Source: Oegoconia quadripuncta
Lineage: Eukaryota > Arthropoda > Insecta > Lepidoptera > Autostichidae
Length of the DNA stretch: 64,000 nt
Direction of reading: 5' to 3'
NCBI GenBank assembly: GCA_949316235.1
Contig: OX438744.1
Coordinates: forward strand, 27,949,578 to 28,013,577
Part shown: positions 33,211 through 44,462 of the stretch, one piece after another
Layout: every line of letters begins with the position of its first letter
How positions within the stretch are numbered: position 1 is the stretch's first letter
The notes under the pieces: model-generated
Database searches by the model: none
Told to the model about the DNA's origin: nothing
What the model saw: only the letters and a program-made list of their open reading frames with translations
Position numbers and translations under genes: made by a program

Positions 33211-34330
33211 ACCTGTGAGCCCATCGCAGTTTAAAGGTGCAGGCCAAGTAGATGTTTTTTTGGTGTTTTTACACCAAAAACGAAATTAACGAAACGAAAT
33301 TATTGCATCGTTACTTTCCTTCAGGTGACGTAACATTATTATGTGGGTCTATTCACGTAAGTCGTACTGAGAGGTTATGATCACACAGACAGTCAAACAA
33401 AAATATCCACTTGCATTTGTTAGCGGATAAAAAGGTTTTAGACCATTTTGAGTGCCATCTAAAACATATTAGATCATTTAGTGCCAATTTGCGTGTTGTT
33501 ATTAAGTGGGGCTTGTTTTTGAGCGTTTGTGTTGTCAATGCGGTAATTTGCATCGTCTTATCAATGTAGTTCTAACGTCGTATCTAACCAAGTGTGTGTA
33601 CAGTCAACAAGAAAAATTTTACTTCTGCTGCGGAGTTGAAGGTAAGATTTTTTGTTTGTTTAAAACACTTTATAAAATTTAAACAATCAAAGTTATTTTA
33701 AAATTCAGTAAAATGACAGACTTTAAAGGGATCTCTTCCAGTGCCCCAGGTATTTGCCAAAGAACATATTGATTGTAGGTAAATGATGCAAATAATTTTT
33801 CACAATTTCGCTAAAAAAAACTAGAATAGTTTTTACAATAATTACAAACATATTACATGTTAATACCTACTTACGTATAAGTAATGATAAATTGTCTCTA
33901 CATAATTCCTATTCACAATTGATATCCTTAATATTTAATTGTATAAATAGAATATAACATATAGATGAAAGTTTTTCTTATCCCTTACCCCGAAAATTGG
34001 CTCCCTTACTAATACTACTAATAAATTTATAATTCTTTCTTTAAGGCTAATTGCTGTGTTATTCGCTAGGGAATGTATTATTTGTTTTCGAGAAACATTG
34101 ATTCTGGGACCAAATAATAGTGAGTTTTCTATATTTTCCTTGTTTGAAACGAGTGAGCAAAATCCAGTTTTACTCCGCGTCAGTTTTATTAACTTTCAAT
34201 TTGGCCGCCTAAATTTGAAATTTTTAGGATTTCTTACTTCATTTTGGAAAAGGATACCGATTCTTAACTGTAAAAATAGCTTTTACTGTAAATAAAATGA
34301 AGTTTCTGATGCAATAACAACTATTTAAGT
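33211..34330. other. Unassigned DNA with a possible non-coding exon end
   Basis: 'tgctgcggagttgaaggtaagatttttt' (split: exon-like text before 33,641, donor gtaaga after it) resembles an untranslated first exon, but nothing confirms it. Confidence 0.25.
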
Positions 34331-34439
34331 ATTTCAAAACAAAAAACCCGACTGCATATTTTGTATTTTACGGACGCCATATTGAATTTTTTACCATAAA
34401 ATATATTATTAATTGTGAAATAACTTGGTATACGACGAA

Positions 34440-34760
34440 GCTGATTATGTCCAGGGATGATTATCATCTAAATAGTCCGATATTTTATAATACGCTTTCT
34501 TAATAAGTTTCTGTTTCATAGTATTTTTAAATTTATTGAAAGAAAGATTTTGTGGTATGAACAGGAACCTTATTGAAAAAGCGTGTATCTTTGAGTGAAT
34601 TACTGACTTTGTAGACGCGACTAAGGTATGTGACCTGCAAGTTTATCTTTATTTCTTGTATTGACATCGTGTTTATCACTATTTTCAAAAATGTACTGTG
34701 AAGAGAAGGTTAGAATATTATAACTCTTTAAACTTATCTTTAAGTGACACTGCAGGTCTC
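34440..34760 (-). repeat. LINE family J ORF2 fragment, minus strand
   Basis: It parallels 15,720-16,000: 'atcatctaaatagtccgata', 'tgtggtatgaacaggaacct', 'aaaaagcgtgtatctttgag'. Frame-broken. Confidence 0.55.
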
Positions 34761-35125
34761 AATTGGTAAATAACACGAACGGCTCGTTTCTGCAAAGCAA
34801 AAATTATATTTAAATCCGCGGCATACACTTAAAACCAAACGATTAAAACATAAAGCTGATCAAAAGACAAAATTACACAGTTAATCCGTGAATGTTTTAT
34901 CACATTTTATCATTTGAGATACATCGATAGCAGGGCGCATGACTTCGCCGCTATCGTACGGAATTCTGGTAAGGACTGGCAAATCGGATAAGATAAGACG
35001 GGCCGTGATAATCTTATCCAAAGTCAATGTCAACACCTTGAACGCTCAACGCTTCCTAGTTTTCATTGGTGTCATAACAATTTATGGTAGATTGATTATG
35101 TAATGTAAATATAAGGTTTTTTAAG
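34761..35125. other. Unassigned intergenic DNA
   Basis: No features were recognised. Confidence 0.4.
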
Positions 35126-35126
35126 C

Positions 35127-35390
35127 GACCTGTTTGGTGTAGTGGTTAGAAACTCTGACCACTATACGCTATACGCTATACTATCGCAGGTTTGAATCCC
35201 GCTAGGCGCATATGTTTGTATGATGATACGTACATGTGTACCCGAATTATGGATATTTTAATAAAAGTATTTTTTTTTAACGTATTTATGTAGTATATCA
35301 ACCATCTGGTATCCACAACACAAGCCTATAGTTGCTTAATGTGGAACTAGATGGCATTGTGTGTATGTCCAAGGATATTGATTATTTATT
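35127..35390 (+). repeat. SINE-B
   Basis: Head 'ctgtttggtgtagtggttag' with a small 'ctatacgctatacgctatac' expansion, then 'gaatcccgctaggcgcatat' and the standard tail. Confidence 0.8.
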
Positions 35391-35489
35391 TATTAAGCGA
35401 CGAATTATTTATCTGCCAATAGAAAACTTTAATTAACCTATTTTATGACTATAGGCCAGTAAGTTTTTGGATGTAATTTCCTATAATAT

Positions 35490-35925
35490 TAACGGTACAG
35501 ATAGGCATGCTAGTAAGTAGCGGGAAAGCATGCTATTATTGAGAAATTGCTACCTAGTGGCATGTTTGTCGAAACTATTGCTAATATCGAGCATGCTTAC
35601 AAATTGATCGACGCTCAATTTTTGCGCATGCTACCCGAGGGCACCTCTGCGTGCTACATAGTATCGTCAGTTGTCTGTCTCGCTGAGGTGATCCAATACG
35701 TACCAAAATTTCTCGATTTTTCTTCTCTTTTTATTCCTTGATGAAAGAACTTTTTATATGTATTGCATTGCAGGTAAAAGTATGATTTTTTTCAGTCCCG
35801 TCGCGTCCATGGTTCTTCGCGTACGAAATAGCCAGTGTACGGATTGCGTGTTTAACAGCATGCTCATTCAGGAATATGCTTAAAACTGGCATGCTTGTTC
35901 CTAGCAAAAGTATCAGTTTTTTTTT
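35490..35925. repeat. Region with spaced GCATGCT words
   Basis: GCATGCT or a close variant occurs near 35,505, 35,527, 35,592, 35,623, 35,858 and 35,888, and a GCATGTTTGTC form at about 35,566. This suggests an old internally repetitive element. The 64-codon open frame across it has no recognised domain. Confidence 0.4.
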
Positions 35926-36005
35926 ATGCATAACGGGTTGGTACTTGACCTCAATCACACCTGATGTTAAGTGAAGATGAGGTCGAAGGTGGAAGCGTAC
36001 TGACC
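35925..36005 (-). repeat. SINE-A 3' stub, minus strand
   Basis: 'tatgcataacgggttggtac', 'ttgacctcaatcacacctga', ending at 'gtactgacccggg'. Confidence 0.75.
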
Positions 36006-36221
36006 CGGGCTGGAAGTTTAAGGGCATTTCAGAAAATTTTCAAAAATAAGGAAGTTATTTATTGATTTGTTTTAGAAAATATATACAGAAGTTTTGAGTA
36101 TCTTCTGCGAAACAATTAAAGTCACATGGGCAATTTTAATTTAATATTGTAGGTTTTATCACTAATTACATCTAAAGCAACCTACCGATTTGTTAGAAGA
36201 TCTTTTTTATTCTAAATCTAA

Positions 36222-36270
36222 ATTTAAATCTGCCGCCAAACAGCAATGTTTGCTTTGCATAAAAAAAAGA
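36222..36270 (+). repeat. SINE-A internal-deletion remnant
   Basis: 'aaatctgccgccaaacagca' is joined directly to 'tttgcataaaaaaaa'. Confidence 0.55.
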
Positions 36271-36502
36271 TCCATCACTGATCTATCACAAATCTATGAT
36301 TATCGGAAATAAAAATCGTTCGCTTACTGGACTACTTAGGGATTTTACTGTTACTCCAGAACAAAGTTAAAGTCCTGAAATAGGGATATAATATTGGTCC
36401 CAAATACATTTTGATTGGTACACCACTACAAAGTCAAAGTCCAAAAATAGGGATATGATATTGGTCCTAAATACATTTTCTTTCATGCATTTCATTCACT
36501 TC

Positions 36503-36760
36503 TAACCGCCTCCGTGGATAATTACTCCGTACTCCGTAAATAATTAACGGTTTCGATTGTCGATAACGGAGGTCGCGGCTTCGATTTCCAGATGCATGTA
36601 AGTCTGCCCCAAGCGGTAATGGTGTTAGCCTTGTGTTTCGGGTGGTGGTAGAAAAAAAAGAAAAAAATGAAAGTAGTCAGCCCCTCAAATAACTTAGGGG
36701 TTCCGAATGAGCATCTTCACTTCAAGATCACGCACTAACACCTCATGCATACAAAAAAAA
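36503..36760 (+). repeat. Diverged SINE-A relative
   Basis: It starts 'aaccgcctccgtgg', has 'ggaggtcgcggcttcgattt', then a different body ('ggtggtggtagaaaaaaaag', 'catcttcacttcaagatcac') and the tail 'ctcatgcatacaaaaaaaa'. Probably a sister subfamily. Confidence 0.55.
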
Positions 36761-36814
36761 AATAGAAAAAAAATGCAGGCCGTCTGGCAACATTTAAACA
36801 AGTACAGTTACGCC

Positions 36815-36985
36815 AATTATCCTGTACTATGGATACTAGATAACGGATAAACATACATAAACATTTATATAAACATCCATGACCCGAGAATAAATGTTCG
36901 TATTCATCAAAACATTCACCCCTCGCGAGATTAGAACCCGCAACTGTTGGTTACGCAGGGTCACTACTACACCAATCGGTCGCAA
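36815..36985 (-). repeat. SINE-B, minus strand
   Basis: 'ctgtactatggatactagat', 'aaacatccatgacccgagaa', 'attagaacccgcaactgttg', 'ctacaccaatcggtcgc'. Confidence 0.75.
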
Positions 36986-37375
36986 TCTATCACGTGGGCC
37001 CTTCACGCCGCTCGTTGCCACCGACTTGGCTCAACGACTGCCTCTATTTGAAAACAACTGACTATTTAACCACCTCCTAAGTACGGAAACACTCGTATGA
37101 TATTGCTATTATCATAATATATGTATGAAACTGGAGCAGAGATACAGGAAGTAAGCATTAAAGAGCCATTATGTAGGCCGGTGTAATTTATTGCAGCGTA
37201 ACATATTTTATTTAGTACCTGTGCAATTATTTATAATTCCATCGGAACGCGTATAGTAGATTTTCCTTTACTATTTTGTATACATAACAAGGTTCTAAAG
37301 TGTTCCAAGTAACGATTTTGTTTATAAAAAAAAAAACAATACGAACTCATACACTCCCAGTCAAAAGTAAAAAAC

Positions 37376-37612
37376 TCTGACCACTATACCAAAAGGTTGC
37401 GGTTTCGAATCCCGCTAGGGGCATATGTTTGTGTGATGAATACGGACATGTGTACCCGAGTTATGGATGTTTTCATTTATAATAAGTATTTATTTACAGA
37501 AAAAATAATGTATGTATGTAGTATATCAACCATCTGGTATCCACAACACAACCCTATAGTTGCTTACTGTGGAATTAGATGGCGCTGTGTGTATGTCGAA
37601 GGATATTTAATA
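37376..37612 (+). repeat. SINE-B
   Basis: 'ctgaccactataccaaaagg', 'gtttcgaatcccgctagggg', then the standard body and tail. Confidence 0.75.
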
Positions 37613-37748
37613 TTTATTTATTTATCTTTATTTTGTAGGTACTCAGGGTACACTTTTATGCTACTTGTTCAATAGTGTGGCTACAAATAGTAATTGTGTG
37701 TAATTTACTATTAGAAATATCCCAATTTCCCAACTCAGTTAGTTGGGG

Positions 37749-37987
37749 AACATACATACAGACATACAAACTTTGGCGTTTATAATAATTACCCCCTCTT
37801 ATTCATAAAAATTTACAAACGCTTTATAAGCCGTTTTAGTTATAGCGTGATTTGTCTCTGTCGTTCATAAGGAAATGTCGTAATGAAAGAAAGTGACAAA
37901 ACAGACTTATAAAGCGTTTGTAAATTTTTATGAATAAGAGGGGGTAATTATTATAAACGCCAAAGTTTGTATGTCTGTATGTATGTT
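37749..37987. mobile_element. Foldback element with 82-bp arms
   Basis: 37,749-37,830 and 37,906-37,987 are reverse complements over about 82 bp with no mismatch that I could see ('aaacgctttataag' / 'cttataaagcgttt'; 'ctttggcgtttataataatt' and its inverse). The spacer is 75 bp. No coding. The right arm runs straight into a Helitron-like repeat. Confidence 0.85.
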
Positions 37988-38142
37988 TGTTACCTCTTCA
38001 CGCCTATATGGCGGGACGGATTTGGATGAAATTTGGTGGGTAGACAGATTGGGACCTGGATTAACATACCTATATTATTAACGATATATTTTGATGAAAA
38101 CTTCCACGCGGACGAAGTCGCGGGCGGAAAGCTAGTATTAGA
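37988..38142 (-). repeat. Helitron-like repeat end
   Basis: 'gttacctcttcacgcctata', 'ggatttggatgaaatttggt', 'gacgaagtcgcgggcggaaa', 'gctagta': the common end text of the 8811 family, inverted. Confidence 0.55.
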
Positions 38143-38154
38143 TAGAGAGATAGA

Positions 38155-38400
38155 GAGCGTCGGTGGCTCAGCGGTTAAGACGCGGCTCCCAATTTGGGAG
38201 TTCGATTCCCAGGCAGGCCAGTACCAATGAGTCTTTAAATTTAATTGCTTAAATGCATTTATACGACTGCTCTTAAAGCAGCGAAGGAAAACATCGTGAG
38301 GAACCCTGTATGCCATGAGAAATAAAAATTCAAAGGCATGTGAAGTCCCCAACCCACAGACCATACGGCCCATATAGTTGGTTAATCTGGGTGACATTTT
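38155..38400 (+). repeat. SINE-C (second tRNA-derived family)
   Basis: Head 'gtcggtggctcagcggttaa' and 'gggagttcgattcccaggca', followed by 'gaaggaaaacatcgtgagga', a body familiar from lepidopteran SINEs. The 3' part does not fold like a tRNA. Single copy in the window. Confidence 0.7.
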
Positions 38401-38890
38401 CGTTTTGAGAGATTCTTAGTGGATTACATTTTTTTTTTATTCAATGTTATTTTCCGTCTGAATTCGGAGATTTTATTGCGGTTTCCCTTTATCAAGCCGA
38501 TAAAGTGCAAAAATTAGATAAAGCCAGCAAACTCGGCAGTTTAGCATGTGCTTAGGTAACCGTGACGTCACAACCTACGTCAAACGTCAAGTCCGACTAT
38601 GAAGTTGGAGATTACGCGATATATGACTGTTTCTATTTTGCAATTAGCGTTAAAGGTGAAAATCAGGTGTTTCGTGAAATGGTTTTATAAGAAATAGGGG
38701 AAGAGCCAGTATGTTCTCAAAAGGTATTTTCAACCTTCGTGTCAAATAGTTATGGAAAACTCATTGGCTGAGCATGTATTACAGACTATTAACCTTTAAT
38801 TGCTCGCGCCGAAAAACTTACATAGATGCTCGCGCGGGGTTCTTACGGACCCCATTTTCAAAATCAAAATAAATTAAATATCCTACAAAA
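38401..38890. other. Unassigned intergenic DNA
   Basis: No features were recognised. Confidence 0.4.
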
Positions 38891-38894
38891 ATTT

Positions 38895-39125
38895 TTTTTT
38901 CTTTTTTTGACGCGGGGAAACTCATGACGCGTACCGCTCGCCTGGGGGACGGCGAGACGGTTATGTGGGACTCCCCTCCCTGACGGGAGGGATACCCACT
39001 AAAACACCGCGGCGACCTTCTTCGGCAGTTGGGAGGACCTGGGAACGCATAAGCGGCTTATATACCATAACCCCCTCTGTGGTCCGGCTTGTGGCTTCAC
39101 CTGAAGCTGGCGGTGGGCATAACGA
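38895..39125 (-). repeat. LINE-like family E fragment
   Basis: T-run, 'gacgcggggaaactcatgac', 'ctcccctccctgacgggagg' (a small hairpin), 'cccactaaaacaccgcggcg'. Same family as 2171-2579 and 49,215-49,480. Confidence 0.6.
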
Positions 39126-39298
39126 TGGCATCGTTACATACTTATTAAGCCAATTATAAAGTTTGATATATTACTGTGCAGCCATAAGAGTATTAAACAA
39201 TACTGCGCAGAATTAAATATTACCCCTGTGCATGACACAACACGCGGTAAAACACGGGGAAATTAAAACTAAAGCACAGATTACTACTTAATAATAAA

Positions 39299-39560
39299 TA
39301 AATATCCTTAGACATACACATAGCGCCATCTAGTTCCACAGTAAGCAACTATAGGCTTGTGTTGTGGATACCAGATGGTTGATATACTTACATAAATACA
39401 TTTTTTTTTGTAATTAAAAACTTATTATAAATGTAAACATCCATAACTCGAGTACACATGTCCGTATTCATCACACAAACATATGCCCCTAGCGGGATTC
39501 GAACCCGCAACCTTTTGGTATAGTGGTCAGAGTTGCTAGCCACTACACCAAACAGGTTAA
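39299..39560 (-). repeat. SINE-B, full length, minus strand
   Basis: Tail 'agacatacacatagcgccat', body, 'gcgggattcgaacccgcaac', head ending 'cactacaccaaacaggtt'. Confidence 0.8.
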
Positions 39561-39827
39561 GTACCCTAAAATACAGAGACATTACTCGCAGAATAGCTGA
39601 GGATTGCAAGGAACTTTTTTTACATGTATCGTGGATGTGTCATTCCCACACATCCACGACAAATGGGAATGGGAGTATTAATGCTTAAATAACGTGCTAT
39701 AGCGATAGGAGTGTACGTATTGTTTGCCTGGTACAGTCGGGTCCTCACATATGAAAGATGTCTACCTCAGGGAAACACATAGCTAGTTATAGGTATAATT
39801 ATACTTTTTTAAATAAATAAATATCTT

Positions 39828-40075
39828 TGCACATACACACAGCGCCATCTAGTTCCACACTAAGCAACTAGGCTTGTATTATGGATACCAGATGGTTGAT
39901 AAACTACATAAATACATTTTTTTTGTAAATAAATACATATATAATAGTAAAACATCCATAACTCGGGAACACATGTCTGTATTCATCATACAAACATATG
40001 TCCCTAGCGGGATTCGAACCCGCGACCTTTTGGTATAGCAGCAGAGTGTCTAACCACTACACCAAACAGGTCGTC
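39828..40075 (-). repeat. SINE-B, full length, minus strand
   Basis: Same layout as 39,299 ('gcacatacacacagcgccat', 'gcgggattcgaacccgcgac', 'caccaaacaggtcgtc'). Confidence 0.8.
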
Positions 40076-40319
40076 AATACTAAAACCTGGATATACATAC
40101 TAATATAATACAAACTTCAGAAAAACAGTTGCAGTCATTGATGACTGATGATTTATTGAATGGCTGATGCAATTGACTGCCAATGACCAGTGGCGTGCAC
40201 AGCGTTTTGTCATACAGTTTGTTTGTTTGTTTGTAAACGCTTTATTGTACAAAAAGGCAATACAGTTTTTTTTTGAATGATAAAATTTGCTGTTAAATCG
40301 CGTGCTTCATCTCCGATCG

Positions 40320-40565
40320 ACATTGGTTGGTGGTAGGGCATTTTAAATGTCCGCCTGGCTAGCTACCACCATCGCATCTAAATTTGCCGCCAAGCAGCAA
40401 TGTTAATAGCATTGTTGTGTTCCGGTTGTCAGAGATAAGGTAGCCAGTCCCCCAAATGTGTTGGGGTTTCCGGGTCAGTACGCTTCCACCTTCGACCTCA
40501 TCTTCACTTAACATGAGGTGTGATTGAGGTCAAGTACGAACCCGTCGTGCATAAAAAAAAAACAT
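40320..40565 (+). repeat. SINE-A, 5' truncated
   Basis: Starts at 'cattggttggtggtagggca' and ends 'gtcgtgcataaaaaaaaa'. Confidence 0.85.
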
Positions 40566-40648
40566 CGTCACTTTCCTATTTAAAAAGCTATTTAAAAAGC
40601 TAAATATTCTGCCTCTACCAAGTAGATATATTAGGGATATTTGTATAT

Positions 40649-41155
40649 TTGTTGATTCCCACACTAAATATTTTAAGAAGCGCGGTGATGTTAGTTAGAG
40701 GCAAACTAGATCGAAACATGAATTTATTATATCAGCCTCCCAGCTATAAGTATATTTATGAAAAAAATGTGTTTAATATGTGTATTTCCATATATAATAA
40801 TCTTCCGGACTGTTTAAAATCGCTGCATGGAAATTCTTTCAAATCGAACCTGACGAAGTGGCTTCTCGAGCACTGTTTTTACAGTGTCAAGGAATATATG
40901 GAATATAGGAAAATATAATCATGTGTAATTGTTTTTGACATCCATATTCATTCGTTCATGTATCGACTCTATTATGTAATAGTATCTTTTGTTGTATTTT
41001 TTAATTTTTTTAATTTTGTTTTATAGAGTCACTGACTAATATGTATTTGCATGTCTGTTTCCAGATTGAATACAATGAGCTTTTATAAGAAATAAGATCT
41101 ATGATACTACTGTATTCTCGCAAATAAACGATTTATCTTATCTTATCTTATCTTA
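40649..41155 (+). pseudogene. LINE ORF2 C-terminus and 3' UTR, plus strand
   Basis: The + frame to 40,918 reads 'CISIYNNLPDCLKSLHGNSF', 'KSNLTKWLLEHCFYSVKEYM' and then stops. This is a Jockey/CR1-like reverse-transcriptase C-terminus of a family different from J. The 3' UTR ends in (TTATC)n at about 41,132-41,155. Confidence 0.7.
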
Positions 41156-41288
41156 TCCATCAGGTGAGATTGTGGTCAAATGCAAATCCAGTCAATCATA
41201 AAAAAAAACGAGAAAAAAAAATTACAAAATATTTACTTACCTTTTTAGCAATCCTCGCAAGTGTTTAGAATATTTCTGTTCACATTTT

Positions 41289-41605
41289 TTTATGCACAAC
41301 GGGTTAGCATTTCACCTCAATCACACCTGATGTTAAGTGAAGATGAGGCCGAAGCCAGCGTACTGATTCGGAATCACCATTCTATATGGGGTACTGGATA
41401 TCATATCTCTGACAACCGAATACAACAATGCTATTAACATTGCTGTTTGGTGGCAGACTTTGATTAGATGGTGGTAGCTAGCCAGACGGAAATATGTCCA
41501 ACCACCAACCAAACACTAAACATGTACCTTGCTGGCGATCGAACCCGCGACCTCCGATTCATTAACCCTATGTTGTTTACATTGAGCCACGGAGGCGCCT
41601 AACCT
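41289..41605 (-). repeat. SINE-A, full length, minus strand
   Basis: 'tatgcacaacgggttagcat' to 'tgagccacggaggcgcct'. The region 'gatcgaacccgcgacctccg' is the inverted B-box side. Confidence 0.85.
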
Positions 41606-41999
41606 CAGTATGAATCAGTTAACTTGACAGTGCATTTCAACCAAATCTTACAATTTGCTAGGGTATAGGCACTGCCTTTATGCCTGTATGGAGGGCACGC
41701 CACTGACAACGACACAATATTACACAAGAGTACAAAGGTCATTCATATAAATCAAATCAAACATGTCACGACTCACGGCGAAGTATTCATTGATAGCACG
41801 TTGACGTCAGAGCACTTTCCTGTCTGTTATGGCTTAGAACTATAAAATCTGCCCTAATAGTAGACTTGGAGGCCATTGTCATGTAGCAAAACACCGCACC
41901 ACCCTACTTTACACCACGAGAGGCCGTGGGTCACCTTGTATAGAATGATTTGTGGAGAACGATTTATGGATCGTTCGTGTTTTAACCACCGACGTAAAA
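41606..41999. other. Spacer downstream of the Toll-like gene
   Basis: No gene was recognised. Repeat F starts near 42,000. Confidence 0.4.
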
Positions 42000-42180
42000 A
42001 CGACGGGTGTCGTGTTTGGCGGCGTTGTATGTGAGCCCAGTCTTCGACCGGATATATCTCCATAATGCGTAGTCCGATTTGAGTGCAGTTTTTTTTTATA
42101 TTAAAGAGTAAACGAGGGGACAGTTTCTTAGTCATGTTTGATGGAAATCGGTTAAGCTGTTTCGAAGATTTTTAGCTTTT
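42000..42180. repeat. Dispersed repeat F
   Basis: 'gtaaaaacgacgggtgtcgt', 'cgaccggatatatctccata', 'gtccgatttgagtgc', 'aaacgaggggacagtttctt', 'aaatcggttaagctgtttcg'. It lies about 90 bp past the Toll stop codon. Confidence 0.5.
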
Positions 42181-42270
42181 AAGTTTTTTCTCGCTCATGG
42201 CCTTTGTCGCAAATGTCCTATTTTTTTTTGAGATTGTTATTACCAATACCTATTTTTTAATCGACTTCAT

Positions 42271-43027
42271 TTAAGTTAAAGCAATAGCTCTATCTAAAAC
42301 ATAATTGCGTGGTGCAGGACTAGGTTTGGTCGTGCAATGAGGCATCGCGTAACGCAGCCTATCCCAAAAACGCGGATCTTTCCACATCATATAAGTGTTA
42401 GTTCTTATATAGCTCTTTAACTCGGAGTCCAAGTCAGGATCATCCACCACATCATCCAGCACTATAACTATAATCCTGGCTCGCCCTTCAGTCAGACAGC
42501 GCGCTCACATGCGCCGCTCGGAATTCCAGCAACCCCCAAACAGACTGCACGAAATTCCGCGACAGGACGATAATGGTGCGCCGCGATAGGTCGACTGACC
42601 GCGCGATTTGTGCTGGTATGAAATCGCCGACTATCCAATCGCGGTAGTGCACGCAGATGCGATAACGGCGATCGCCGTTTTCCAAACCGGCCAGCAGTTC
42701 GTCTACAACAAGCGGCTCGTCGGCGTGCGAGAAGGAGAGGAACGCGTCATAAGGGCGGTCGGCGTCGAGTTCTTCTTCCTGTACGCAGCAGAGACAGTAG
42801 CCGCGTGCGTACAGCCACACTTTGATCTCTCTCTCGTAGCGACAATATAATGCGATGGCTATCGTCAGCATCGCTAAGATCACGAGCGCACCGCCAACGC
42901 TAAGCGCCAGTACCAGCTCGCCAGTTGAAGTGAGCAATTCTTCGCAGAGGGCATCCACTGTTACGTTCCAGAGCGGATGCTCATCTCCGTTTTCGAAGTG
43001 ACATCGAAGGTCGTAATAGTCTGAAAC
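42271..43027 (-). CDS. Toll-like receptor, last exon (juxtamembrane, TM, TIR), frameshifted
   Basis: From the acceptor (ctcttcag before 43,027) the minus strand encodes a short cysteine-containing juxtamembrane part ('VSDYYDLRCHFENG', '...DALCEE'), a TM helix ('LVLALSVGGALVILAMLTIA'), a basic stop-transfer segment with Cys residues, and a TIR domain. TIR box 1 is 'RPYDAFLSFSHAD', box 2 is 'HYRDWIVGDFIP', then 'SRRTIIVLSRNF' and 'LLEFRAAH'. The frame then hits TGA at 42,488-42,490. The rest of the TIR ('EGRARIIVIVLDD', 'ELKSYIRTNTYMMWKDP', box 3 'RFWDRLRYAMPH') continues in another frame to TAA at 42,271. The break coincides with a TCAGTCAG tandem duplication. Without it the domain would match the usual Toll layout. 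The TIR normally recruits MyD88-type adaptors in the Dorsal/NF-kB pathway. Confidence 0.88.
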
Positions 43028-43553
43028 CTGAAGAGAAATAGTTCGCATTTAGCATATTATGACTGCATCTATAATGCCACCAATCAGCAATCGGTAGTAA
43101 ATTGTCCTGGTGGCAAAAAGTCCGGATGACTAACCATTCGGGCGACTAAAATGCTGGGTTAGCTTGAAAACTGGTGGTATTATAAAAAAAAAAAATCCAT
43201 AGGTTCTCGTATAATTTCTGAGTCCTAATGACTTATATCGCATATGTACGAGTATATAACCCTCGTATCTGACATCTAAAGCTCATGGCAATGAACTGAT
43301 CGATATCTACATGACCTGCTTGCGTATACCCTTTCTTTGAAAGAAAATATCCCGCTATATTACGAGAATTATGTTATGACTTTTGAGGGCATCATGCGCG
43401 GCATTATTTATCCTACATCATTAAGATTTTCTTCGATTCCAGGGATCTTTACGCCGCAGCTGCGGTACAAAATTATCGATCACGGAGGTTGTCTTGTTCC
43501 CTAGTGTTGTCAATTGTTCTCATCCATCGCTGAACATAACTTCCACCCATATA

Positions 43554-43973
43554 TTGGGTCTTTACCTAAGAAATTGGAGTTTTTTTCCTTCGTTAATCAT
43601 ATGTACCAATTCCTGTGATTTTCAGAGCTATATCCAAATTTCTTTTTTTATTTGGAAAATGGAATATTATTTCAAGATTTCACATGAAATATTTCTTAAT
43701 TTCTGGGCTAAATAACATAATAAAAAAATTTTTAACAGAGCTCTTTTCATGTGCTTCCCATAATCATTCCTTAGATTCGCGAAACTTTTATAAAGCGGTT
43801 ACTTTTAAAAATTAACGCTGCCTATACTTAACTTAATGCTATCGGATAATACACACAAAGTTTAGCTAAATTTGGATTAGCCGTTCCCAAAAAAAATCAA
43901 AATGTTTGTATGGAGAAAACAGTCTTAATGAAATTCTTCATACAAAATGCTAATTTCATAGGTAAGTACCTAA
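43554..43973 (+). mobile_element. MITE-1 copy 3
   Basis: TA|TTGGGTCTTTACCTAAGAAA ... GGTAAGTACCTAA|TA, 420 bp, same internal text as the other copies. Confidence 0.8.
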
Positions 43974-44029
43974 TAGATTCCGTATGCGACCGGTTTTAAG
44001 CGGCCTGCATCTTGCGATTTTACGCGACC

Positions 44030-44220
44030 ATTATTAGCTACGCTTGCCGGTGTGTGGTCGCCACTGTAAAACCTTCACGCCCTCAACAGCCATCAATTCT
44101 CTGATCTATTATACCTGTCCATTGCCACTTCAAGTTACTAATCCGCTGGGTTATATCGGTGACTTTCGGGCTCGATTCCTTCATTCCTGATTCGATCTTG
44201 TAGTGAAATGCCGAGCCCCG
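44030..44220 (-). pseudogene. RTE-like LINE fragment
   Basis: Antisense text as at 12,560-12,740 ('ttgccacttcaagttactaa', 'tccgctgggttatatcgg', 'gattcgatcttgtagtgaaa'). It leads directly into the tandem repeat that follows. Confidence 0.65.
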
Positions 44221-44462
44221 CTCCTCATAGCGCTTTGTGTGACCTTGAGGCCCATATTGCCGAGTATCGACCTCCCCAAAGCTCGTTGTGTGACCTTGAT
44301 GCCAATATTGCCGAGCGTCGCTCTCCCCATAGCGTGTTATGTGATCTTGAGGCCCATATTGCCGAGCATCGCTCTCCCCATAGCGCATTATGTGATCTTG
44401 AGGCCCATATTGCCGAGCATCGCCCTCCCATACCTCGTTGTGTGACCTTGAGGTCCATATTT
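44221..44462. repeat. 51-bp minisatellite next to Toll exon 6 donor
   Basis: About 4.5 units built on 'tgtgaccttgaggcccatat' + 'tgccgagcatcgctctcccc' + 'atagcg'. The seed is the RTE text 'gactttgagctttcttatga' / 'ggcccatag' seen at 12,761. The 51-bp period is divisible by three, so frames on both strands stay open; they are not genes. Confidence 0.85.

Noticed and set aside
38155..38225. tRNA-like sequence at the start of SINE-C
   Set aside because: It has A- and B-box-like text but no matching acceptor ends, and continues into a known SINE-type body.
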